This document shows positions 48,001 through 60,000 of a stretch of DNA of 64,000 nucleotides, piece after piece. Positions within the stretch are counted from its first letter, which is position 1. Every line of letters begins with the position of its first letter. Source of the DNA: Mytilus trossulus (taxonomy: Eukaryota > Mollusca > Bivalvia > Mytilida > Mytilidae); contig NC_086380.1 of assembly GCF_036588685.1 (NCBI RefSeq), positions 34,610,692 through 34,674,691 of the forward strand. Reading direction: 5' to 3'. The notes under the pieces are model-generated. The model was not told the DNA's origin. It saw nothing but the letters and a program-made list of their open reading frames with translations, and did not search any database. Position numbers and translations under genes: made by a program.

Positions 48001-51000
48001 ATAAAACAAGAATGTATACTTGTTCAGTGATAATGAACGTCATACTAAACTCCAAAATGTGTTTCATACATCACCTATCCATTGAAAGCATTAAAGCAAA
48101 CGACGATTCCAAGAAATTTTTAAGTAAATAAATTATTCATTAATGTCATGTGAAAGTTATATTTTGCCTTTCAACAAGGTTTTAAAAATATTTGCTACAG
48201 ATAAAACGATATTCGCCCAATACTTTATTTAATCCAGACAAGTGTATCTGTCTAGGCGCTTGTTTCTGAGATGTAAGGATTGCAGAGTTTGGTTGGAATC
48301 GGAAAATATTGTATGGCGTTCATTATCACTGAACTAGTATATATTTGTTTAGGGGCCAGCTGAAGGACGCCTCCGGGTGCGGGAATTTCTCGCTACATTG
48401 AAGACCTGTTGGTGACCTTCTGCTGTTGTTTTTTTTCTATGGTCGGGTTGTCTCTTTGACACATTCCCTATTTCCATTCTCAATTTTATTTGAATTCATT
48501 TTTCGTGATTCTCGATTTGCTTTGTTTTTCAAAGGCCATTCCCGCAGGCTATTTTCCACATTTTACTTTATTTGGCCGGTTATCATTTTTTATTCAAGCG
48601 TCAATGAAGAGTCTATTGTAGAGGAATGGCTGGCGTATACCTGGTATCTTTAATGCGTTTTATTTTCATTGCAAATTCACAATGAAATTCGCATGGAATC
48701 AGAATAATTCTACGGAAATTTGGGTATCAAAATGATCTAGGTTGTTCCAAGCCACTGTGTGTACTTTAAGACTTTCCATTTCAATAACAAATATTAGAAA
48801 GGTCATGCTTAAGAAGAAACAATCAAATGTTAATTAAAAGGCATCTTTTATCTTGCTTTTTTCATCCTTTATCGTAAAAAAATGTTTACGCCATTTCCTT
48901 TGGGTGTTAAGAATATTAAATCTTTAATCAATTTGTCTTGAAGAAATAATGAGAGACAAAGAATAGAACAAATGTTGAATTACACTGCATTTTTTTAAAA
49001 TAGAAAATAATTATCTACTACAATAATTAAAGGGTACATACAGCTTTTTTTTTCCATGGAACAAAAATCGGTAATCGAACGATGTGTTGACGTGGGTGAT
49101 TTATAAATATGCTAGGAGTAAGAAATCATTCTCTTTACTAGAAATGTACACGAATTATAGAAATTTGTTTAAGAAATTTCGCTTGTCATGTTTTGGAATT
49201 TTATGTCAGATTTTCGGAATCCTCTTTTTTAGTCAAGGTAGTTTTCGATGAAGTTGAAGTTTAATCATCTTGAAACTTAGCACACGTGTTACCTATGATA
49301 TGATCTTTCTAATTTAAATGCCCCAAATTTTTGAAATATTCATTTCAATGATTTAATTTTCAAATATCTTGGAATCGTCGTTTGCCTTAAAGGTTAGGTG
49401 ATACAAGGGGTACAATCAAAATCACGTGATGGATATACACACACCGGAAGTAACAGTCGAGCAGACCGCTTGAAAGGTAAGTAGTCGTATTTACTTGTTT
49501 ATATCAATAAAATTTAATAAATAAGGTAGTGCACCGAATATCGGATACTATCTGGTTTTGAAATACACAATTATCCTTGCTGGAAAGCATGCAGTTAATG
49601 CTAACACTTCGACACAGTTCCAAAATTTCACCAGATAACTGTGTCGAAGTGTTTGTTATAACTGCACGCTTTCTAGCAAAAACAATTGTATTTTAAAACA
49701 ACATACTATCCGACATTCGGTGTGCCAACTTATTAATCAAATTTTAATTAAGATAAACAAGAAAATGCAACTACTAACCTTTCAAGCGGCGAGTTCGACT
49801 GTAACTTCCGGTGTGTGTATATCCATCACGTGATTTTTATTGTACCCCTTGTGATAGGTGATATATCAAACATTAGCGTTTTACTGGAATCTCCAAATTA
49901 TAACAACATAGTTCTAGACAATAAAGCTATCATTAGATTTACAATTTTGAATCTTAATTAGCAAGATCTTTTTGAAAATGGCATAAAAATCAAAATGGAC
50001 ATAGGGAATGTGTCAAAGAGACAAAAACCCGACCAAAAAGAAAATAACAACAGAAGTCCACCAACAGGTCTTCAATGCAGCGAGACAATCCAGCAGCCGC
50101 AGGCGTGCTTCAGCTGGCCTATAAAAATGTATACTAGTTCAGTGATAATGGACGTCATTTGCGAGTTTGGACGTGGTGAGTTTCTGATCATTGTACAGAT
50201 CAGCAAAGAAAAATCAAACATGGAAAAAAGTAAAATCACAAAAATACTGAACTTAGAGGAAAATCAATTCGGAAAGTCCATAATCAAATGGCAAAATCAA
50301 ATAACAAAACGTATCAAAAACGAATAGACAAGAACTGTCATATTCCTTGAATGGACAGCAAGGATTTTGAAATATGCGACTACCTTGGAGCTAAATATCT
50401 TGCCCTATGTCCTATCCTCAAGAAGCCATTATATATGTTGTGTACAAGATGTAAGTTTGTACAAATCATAATTTGTTCAGGATTTTTGTACAAGTTTTTT
50501 TTACATATACCGTCTTTTTGTACCAGGTGATTAAGGGTTATCTTCTAAAATGTACCAGTTCAAATTTCTATACCTCAACCACAGGCACTTGTCTCAATTT
50601 TTTTTCTTTTCTATATACCTTAATTTAGGTATATAGGGGGGGGAATTGAGACAAGTGCCTGTGACCTCAACCTAACATTTAGTGCTAATCTTCTTGTCCT
50701 CTAACTATAAATGAAGTAACCTGAATGGTTTAAATTATAATTTTATTTTCTCCTTATACCACATTATAATCCACAACATACACATCGTTCGATATATGTT
50801 ACCACATGACCACATTTTTTATATTTGTCTACCCTGCCATTGACCACAACAACAAGGTTAGTACTGCTTTCCTTTGACGGAACGAAAGTTGAGAAAGTAT
50901 AGGGTTCATTTAATTCTCACGATACCTTGAAACATGAATACACAAGAAAGGTTAAATTAGAAATTGATTGCAAAATAAAAATTGGCTTGATGTCTCCTTT

Positions 51001-54000
51001 TTCGGTATTTAACGTCAAAGAGAAATTAAAATTAATAAACGGAAAATAACGGAAAATAATTAAAAATCTAGGAACATGAAAGAAGGTAATACAGTAGAAT
51101 TTATAATAACAATTTGTTCATATATTGCAAGCAATCTATCTAGAGACCAATATCTTAGGATGGACTACGAAGTGCCTGAAAAAAATAAATTAAGAATGTA
51201 AGAAGCAAACTACAGAAAACAAAACACTACGAAAAAACTGACAACTTAGCAATATGAACTTTCTAAAAAAATAAAATGGTTTTAAACACAGGTGCTTATG
51301 AAGGGTAAGCTGATCTTTGGCCAATAGTTTTACCCATGATATTTTCAACTCCCTCAGTCAAAATTGGCTTTAATTTTTTTTTATTATTTGTTAATGGCTT
51401 TGAACTAGCTGTCAGATAACTGCGAGTACTCTCAGATCTGTTCATTGTGTCTTTTTGTGTCGGGATGTATAAGTACCCGGCCACGTCCACTTGTATTTTT
51501 TGTTTATCTGATGAGTTAAGCCTTTTTCATCTGATTTTTATAGTTCGTTCTTATGTTGTACTGTTATACCACTGTCCCAGGTTAGGGGGATGGTTGGGAT
51601 CCCGCTAACATGTTTAACCCCGCCACATTATTTATGTATGTGCCTGTCCCAAGCCAGGAGCCTGTAATTCAGTGGTTGTCGTTTGTTTATGTGTTACATA
51701 TTTGTTCTTCGTTCATTTTTTAAAATAAATAAGGCCGTTAGTTTTCTCCTTTGAATTGTTTTACATTGTCTTATCGGGGTCTGTTATAGCTGACTATATG
51801 CGGTATGGACTTTGCTCATTGTTGAAGGCCGTACGGTGACCTATAATTGTTAATGTTTGTGTCATTTTGGTCTTTTGTGGATAGTGGATAGTTGTCTCAT
51901 TGGCAATCATACCACATCTTCTTTTTTTATATTTAGCTGAATTTGGCTATTTACTTTAGATATTTTTGACATATAGCTCTTCAACAGTTTCGGTACTTAT
52001 ACATCTTCGGATTTCAAATGTTTGGCTTTTAGCGTTACCGATGAAGGTAAATCCAGAAAAGCACTTCGGACGCAAGAATTTCTTAAACGTCTTGTTTTCA
52101 TTTTTTTTTCACAACTAGCACAAATCTGTTTATATTTCTCGTAACCTGACTGATGAGGAAAAGGGGGCACGATTATGGCTACAAAAAGTTGACCTTTTGG
52201 GGATATCTTTGATACAGATACTATGGTCAACTAATAGATATTTATTTTTTCCTGTGGACTTTTTTTGTCATGATATTTAGGTTTACGTCAAAATTTTCTA
52301 TGTTATGAATTGATTTTTCTCTTATCATTAAAAGTCAATTTTCCAATTCTTTTTATTATCTTGTCGTATTTCTAATTTAGACATTCGATTAACATTATTT
52401 GATGATTGTTAAATTCATGGTGTATTTTTGATTAAATAAAATTGCATCGATATCACTGCCAGTGTACCGGAAGTGAGAAACCATTCTTTAACTGAAGATA
52501 CATTTAAACCAAAATAATAGTATAAACAAGTTCTCTTCGAAGTTTTAAAGGATATTTAAATGAAAAAAGACAGAATGATTTTTTGAAACTTTCTTAATGT
52601 GTCAAGAACAGGTATTTTGGTAGGGATCATTTACTAAATCACATGGGAACTTGCGTTGAATTCTGAAAATTCAAATTTATTCCATTTACTACAAATGAAA
52701 AACTTCGAATTAAAACGAAGAAATGTTTATTCTGTCGTGTTATAATGAAAACTTAAAAAAAGACATAAACGCAATTCAACATTAGTATATTAAGTGATTG
52801 ACGGACAGGCAACACCATGGTCTCGAAACAAAAAATTGCAAACCAATGCAGTCCTCAAAACAAAACGTTCGTTACTTTATGTTTATATGTAATGTACTTT
52901 TCTATGATGACTAATTGAAAATGTAAGCAGTGTATTCGTATTTTTTTCAATGGCATACCAGCTCTATTGTTTTTCTTATCCTGGCGAAAATTTTACTCTT
53001 CTTTTCATTATCAAGTAATAAATAGTAAGGGACTAAAACATACTTATGCTTACAGTAATTATTAAGACACAATACGATTAATTGCAAAATCACTCATATT
53101 ATTGGCTAATTTTAGTAGTTTATGTAATAATAATTTTATAAAATAAATCTTTTTTCAGTGAGTCTTTGCTGTGGATGACGTAAAGAGCGAAGGACTATTG
53201 CCTAACAATGATCTGACCATACAATACGAGAATACAAAATGTAATGATGTCTATGGATTGGGTAAGATTTATAAATGAAAGGTTTTATCGTTCATTTTAC
53301 ACGTTCATTTAGACTGATTACGGGTTTGTATTTCTACGAACAACGCGATGACTGCCACATGTGAAGCAGGATCTGCTTACCATTGTCAAACACCCGATAT
53401 CACTCACTTTGGTCGGAATTTTGTTATACCAATTAGTTGAGAATGGAAACGAGGACCGTGTAAAATAGACATCAACCCGATCAAAGAGTAGAAAACAGCT
53501 GTAGGCTACAAATAGGTCTTCAACAACCCCAAAACGCACCGGAGTCGTGCATCAGCTGGTCCATAAAGAATAAATACCACACTCAACTCAGAATCCATAT
53601 AAAAATAAAGATGCAAGACTAACAAAGGCTTGACCTTGGACAGGCGCAAAAATGCAGCAGGGTTAAACATGTTTTGTGAGATCTAATCATTCCCCTTATA
53701 GCCCTAGGCAATGTGAAATAATTAAACACACATCAATAAGCACAGTAATACTGATCTTTAATAAATCCGAGTCCGATAAAAGAACAGGTAACACTTACAA
53801 TGTACCATATAAATACTAGTACTATTGAAAGTAATGCAAATACTAATGAATCCCCGTTTTTACAATTGAAAAGAGGATTTCTTGAAATATTAGTTCTGCG
53901 ATGAAGCTTGTGATAAATAATGGCGTTCATAAATCGTCGTACTATATACAAGCTGCAGCTTTACGCACGACTGTAAATAAAAAAAATCTCCTCACAGATG

Positions 54001-57000
54001 ACCGCGGTGTGTTCCAAATGTTGAAGCAAGATCTCGTTCTCATTTCCTGACATTTCCTGTTCAAACGACTTCATCATGTGACAGTTTTCTATACGGGTTT
54101 TGTCTTGCTTATTGTTAAATAAACTCATCATAGATACCAGGACTAACTTTTGTATATACGTCAGACTTTAAAAGGCGTCGTGCAATGCCCTATTATTGAT
54201 TAAATTCCAATCCTTTTGATACCGGTTTGATTTTGGTATCGGTTTATCCCAGGAAGAGATTACCTTAGATGTATTTGGCACAACTTTTTGGAATTTTGGA
54301 TCCTCAATGCTCTTCGACTTCGTACTTGTTTGGCTTTATAAATATTTTGATATGAGCGTCACTGATGAGTTTTGTGTAGACGAATCGCGCGTCTGGCGAA
54401 CTAATTTATAATCCTGGTACCTTTGATAACTATTTACACCACTAGGTCGATGCCACTGCTGGTGGACGTTTCGTCCCCGAGGGTATCACCAGCCCACTAG
54501 TCAGCACTTCGGTGTTGACATGAATATCAATTATGTGGTCATTTTTATAAATTTCCTGAATATAAAACTTTGAATTTTCGAAAAACTAAGGATTTTCTTA
54601 TCCCATGCATAGATTACCATAGCCGTATTTGGCACAACTTTTTGGAATTTTGGATCCTCAATGCTCTTCAACTTCGTACTTGTTTGGCTTTATAAATATT
54701 TTGATATGAGCGTCACTGATGAGTCTTGTGTAGACGAAACGCGCGTCTAGCGTTCTAAATTATAATCCTGGTACCTATGATAACTATTTGATGTGTTTGG
54801 GCTTTTAATTTTGTCATTTGATAAGGGAATTTGCTTTTTAAATTTTCGTCGGAGTTCAGTATTTTTTTGGTGATTTTACTTTTTAGAAGTTGTCTCATTG
54901 GCAATCTTACGTATCTCCTTATTCAGTATTTTAGTTTCTGAATTTTTAGTCTATTGTTTTGATAGGTAGTGTTATGTTGTGAGTTTGGCTGTTCGGCCGT
55001 ATGAGTGGTAATGCATATAATCATGTGACTACATGGATTGTGCCATTTTTAATAATGAATAAATCCAAAACGGAAGTGATGAACACAAATTACAGATTTG
55101 TATAAACGAAACGAATATTATGAAGTATAATCGTTACAGGTAGAACGAGTGATTTGTTGGCACAGACAAAATATCATGTAATAATTGGACCACAGTGCTC
55201 AGGAGTATGCAGCCATGTATGCCGACTAGCCGCCTACTACAATATACCATGTTTCTCGGGAGTTTGTCAAGACACTGAGATGCTTAACAAGAATACATTT
55301 AAGGTACATGTATTATACACTATTCGTTTAAGAGATATAAATTGCCTAATTAATGAGTTAGGTATTAACAATTAACCTGGAAATTTTACTTATACCTTCT
55401 TGACACTTACCATAGGAGAAATCCTTGGTTTTTGATTAGGGACTTTTTGTTTTGAATTTTCCACGGCGTTCGGTATTTTTGTGATTTTTCTTTTCGTTCT
55501 ATATCCAGAAAATGCAACTTTATTCGATTTACTACACACACAAACTAATAAAGATATGTGTTTTAAAACGAAGAAATTTTTACTCTTTCAAGTTATAATA
55601 AAAGTTATAAGAGTAAAGCGCAATTAATTAGTATATATCAAAGACGGACACAAAGTCAAAATGGTCATCCAACACGTCCTCAAAACATAACGTATCAAAC
55701 TCGAACGTACGTTTCTTAATGTTAATACATACGGTTAATTTTCTATAAGGAAAAATTGAAAAACGTAAGCAGTGTACACGTTTCCAATTCAATGGCATAC
55801 CAATTCTGTTGTTTTCTTAATTATATATATCATATAATCATATGAGACCATCGTTGAAAATAGAAAAATAAGCTTATCTCATTTGATAAAAGAAACGTGC
55901 ATAAGAAATAGAATCAGTAAGCTTAAATCTAGGACAATTAGTTAACAAATGAATAAAAGACTATAGTTAACTTCAAAGCGTGCAGATTTCAACGTAATGC
56001 ACTGATATTGGCGACTAAAAATGAGACCAAAGAAAGAAAGTATTTTTTTTCTTTGTTGTCATTATCCTCAATATGACGATAAACGAATAAGTCACAACTG
56101 CTATTGTTCCATTATTATATAAAACGGACAAAATGTGATTAAATATGATATAGTATTGTCTTTGTCTTAATCATTCTTAAAGCAATGTTAAAAGATACTA
56201 AATCATACCACGGAAGGATAATTGATCCGGGAGGCTCGTATAACATACATTCCACTAAATAATTGTCATTATGGACACAATTTATGTAAATTAGAGACAG
56301 CAATAGTCTACCTATCATACATCCATTGGGGTAAATACAAAGATAAACAACAAAAAACTGAGGGAGTATGACGCAATCGATCAAGTTGAAAGAGTAGATG
56401 ACTATTCAGAGATATAAAAAGTAAAATCACAAAAATATTGACCTCAGAAAAAATCTTATCGGAATGTTCTTAATCATGGCAAAATTCAAATGACAAAAAA
56501 CATAAAAATCGAATGGACAACAACTGTCATATACCTGACTTGGTACAGGCAAAGATCTAAGACAACCAAAACATGTTAGGAGTAATTTAAAACACAGACA
56601 CACTTTATCGGTCTGTCAATTCTTGAAGTGATGGTGACCGTAATTTTAATGTTCTTTGACGAATTTGACCTACCGAATTATATTTATAACCAGGTTTGTA
56701 CAAAAGTGTTCAATTACAAACGAACATATCCATCATGAGAAAGTATTTTTTATTGACTCTTTTAACAACACCTTGATGATCACAATCAGTAATGCGATGG
56801 AAAAATATGTGTACTAATCAAATGTTTGTATGCACACACTGAGTCGGTTGGCCAAGTAATTGTCATCCTAATTATATGAGCCACCTGTTTGCACTTTTTT
56901 TGATAATAATTGTATCAAGGTTTTGAGTTTGAAAAGAGGCAAATCAAATGCAACATGGACAAGAACAAAACATAAGATAAATCGTTTATACACAATGAAA

Positions 57001-60000
57001 AAAAATGACTATCATGATATGTTCGGAGCTGTCGTCATATTGACTAAATGCCACAGTAGAGACACAGTCAAATTCGTTAAGAATAAAAAAAAAAAAGAAA
57101 CAAAAAAATATCTTGATACATTTCGGTTATACCTACAACAATAACACATAACAATATTTCGATCGATTGACCAATTATTGACGGCAAATCTTTTTTTTTA
57201 TTTTTATCAGCTAACTATATTTAGTATTCGTAATCTGATTATAGTTTAAAGCAGCTTATGTAAAATCAAATAAAATGTAATAAAGGTTTTGGCAATAGTA
57301 TTTCCGACGCGCGTTTTTTTTTCATATTTACGTTGCATAAGCAAGATGTCCTTGTAGTAAATATAAGCTCTTGCAATTGAAAACGTTCAGTGCTATATTC
57401 ATATTAAGTTATATGTGCACGAATCTGATCATGGGTCACATTATGTTACAGATTATCTGAAAAATAAAAGTCATTTAATCACCAATATTATGGGCTATGT
57501 ATTTAGCCCAATATCCAAAGTAAATGTTTCCAAATTTATAGAGCTGTAAAAAATCTGTATCTTACTTTTATTTGCCTTAAATTAAACAGGATCCAGTATT
57601 CTATTAATGTATATTATTAATTAGAATTTGGCTTAATGTAATGGTCATTCGTTGACCTTTTTGTATGCAAATAGCCATGATTTAGTTTCAAAAGTATGTT
57701 TTATTTGTTGAAATGTAAATAAGATTCTAGGAAATCCTGTATTAGTTGTACTTAATGGACTGACGTGTTATTATAAAAGAAATCTTTTTATGTTGATTAG
57801 CTACATTCCATTTTAAGTTTAGCTCCAAGTTCGGTATTTATGTTATATTTCTTTTTGCATCAATCCACAAACACAACGATTTGCTGTGAAAATTTAATTA
57901 ATGAATGGGAGTTAGTGGATTTTTGTTGTTGAAATGCTACTAATTATTTGGGATTTTATGGCTTGTTGTGTTATTATTGTGATTAATTTTGATCTACATA
58001 TACTAAAGATGTTAATTGAAGGTCACTAATTCTAAATAATACATAATAAATGCCGTTAAATGACAATATTACATAGATCGCATGATAATATTAAACCTCC
58101 AAAACTGTTCTTCGAGTAATTCGCGGTTCAGAACGAGATCAACTTACAAGATATAAGTAATTATTAGTTGTTCTCAATTTTCGATTTATTAATGTACCTG
58201 GATATTGCATTGTATTGGTAGTTATTTAATTTGTTTTACATTGGCTGAGATGAATTGCCGTGGTTGCCCATTGAAAGGAAAACCGACAATGTCTCGTTTG
58301 AAATGAATGCAATTATTTCTATCCTTTAAAATCATTTAACAATGACTGTTGCCAAGACATTGTCGATGACGTCGCATCAAAACGAAAAGGGGGATGCATG
58401 GAGGGAGATACAATCCCTTTCTTTTACTTTGATAAGTTCATGCCAATTAATTTTTATTTAACTTGGTTTTGGATAATGAGTACTTAATTTAAACACTCTT
58501 TTACTCAATATCAATGATACCAATTTTACTACACCAGCTTTGCATTTCGACAATTAGTTTTTTTTTCTTTCATTCTGGAGGCTTAAATAATTTAAATACA
58601 AAACTTCTTGAAATATGAAAAGCTTATAAAACCAAAATGGACAGAAATTTCCCCAAAGCAAGGTAAGGAATGGGCGCTCTATATAAGGGAAATTCATGTT
58701 TTATTTTAGAATAATTTCCAATTGTTATAACAGCTTTTAAAAAAAGATTATCCTTTTTTTCACATTTGTATTACAATATTAAGTCAGAATTTTATTTCTC
58801 AAAATGTTCAACTATGTAATATATTTATTTATAGACATTGACTCGGTTTCTCGGAACATTTGACAAGGTTGGTCTCGCTGTGACAGGATTAATGGATACG
58901 TTTGGATGGACGCGCTTTAGCGTCATAAGTCAGTTTCACGTAGATAAGATTTGGATGTTGACACGTGACGCCATCGATGAAACAGCAACCAATAAAAATA
59001 TGACGGTTGCAGCAGTCCATACATATGGCGCAGAGGGTGAACTGTCATTACTGGAAATAGTGAAAAATGTTGCTGCAGAATCAAGAAGTAGGTTTATATT
59101 GTAGACAATTTTTTATGTATATGTGTCTTGTGAATTCATATGTCTCGTTGGCAAGTAAAGGTCTACCTCTTTTCCTTAAATATGTATGCATTAAAAGAAT
59201 ACAGTTGTTAATGATGGTTACAGAGACCTTGACTTACATTTATTTGGTTCGTTCAATTTTCATAAAACTTTGATAAAATATTGATTTTGACCCACTTGAC
59301 ATAAATATAAAACAATACTTACGTCACACACTTAATATAATAATTTTCAATGGATATATATCAGTTTGACAATCGTTAGTCTTGATCATTGAGAAGCTGT
59401 ACGTTTCGTCCCCGAGGGAATCACCAGCCCAGTAGTCAACACTTTGGTGTTGACATGAATATCAATAATGTGGTCATTTTTATAAATTTCCTGTTTTAAA
59501 AACTTTTATTTCGAAAAACTAAGGATTTTCTTATCCCAGGCATAGATTACTATAGCCGTATTTGGCACACCTTTTTGGAATTTGGATCCTCAATGCTCTT
59601 TAACTTTGTACTTGCTTTGCTTTATACATAATTTGATATGAACGTCACTGATGAGTCTTATGAAGACGAAACGCGCGTCTGGCGTACTTAATTCTAATTA
59701 TAATCCTGGTACCTTTGATAACTATTTACTTAACAATAGAACGTTATTAACACCTTCAGATGATATTTACTTAGTAATCTCACTGTTGTGTTATGTACAT
59801 TCTTAAATAAAGGCAACAGTTGTATACTGTCATAAATCGAGAAAGCAAAAAACAAAGTCCGGGTCACAAACCAAAACCGAGGAACATTCATGAACTATAA
59901 CAGGAAAACAATGGAACAACAGTAAAAGATAACTAATACAAAATCAAACGCCAAAAAAACCCATAGATAACGGCAACAGTAGTATACCAGTGTTCAAAAT

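Larger units (their letters stand above)
39029..53162 (+). other. Receptor intron 1 (14 kb)
   Basis: No coding exons recognised. It contains two hammerhead-like repeats (39295, 52032), minisatellites (39930, 40327, 41091), foldback elements (49404, 50580), G-tracts near 42730 and several high-copy repeats. Nothing was identified in 44600-47400 beyond AT-rich sequence. Confidence 0.6.
54118..54790 (+). mobile_element. Retrozyme-like repeat, full unit plus partial copies
   Basis: Hammerhead cleavage sites after 54393 and 54747 bound one 354-bp unit, the same length as at 7602-7955. A partial unit precedes it (from about 54240) and an inverted family tail lies at 54118-54165. It sits in sense orientation in the receptor intron between exons 2 and 3. 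Confidence 0.75.

Noticed and set aside
48426..48653. 75-codon plus-strand frame
   Set aside because: Runs through an inverted high-copy repeat into a decayed retrozyme tail.
49995..50327. 110-codon plus-strand frame
   Set aside because: Spans two unrelated interspersed repeats that recur elsewhere in other frames.
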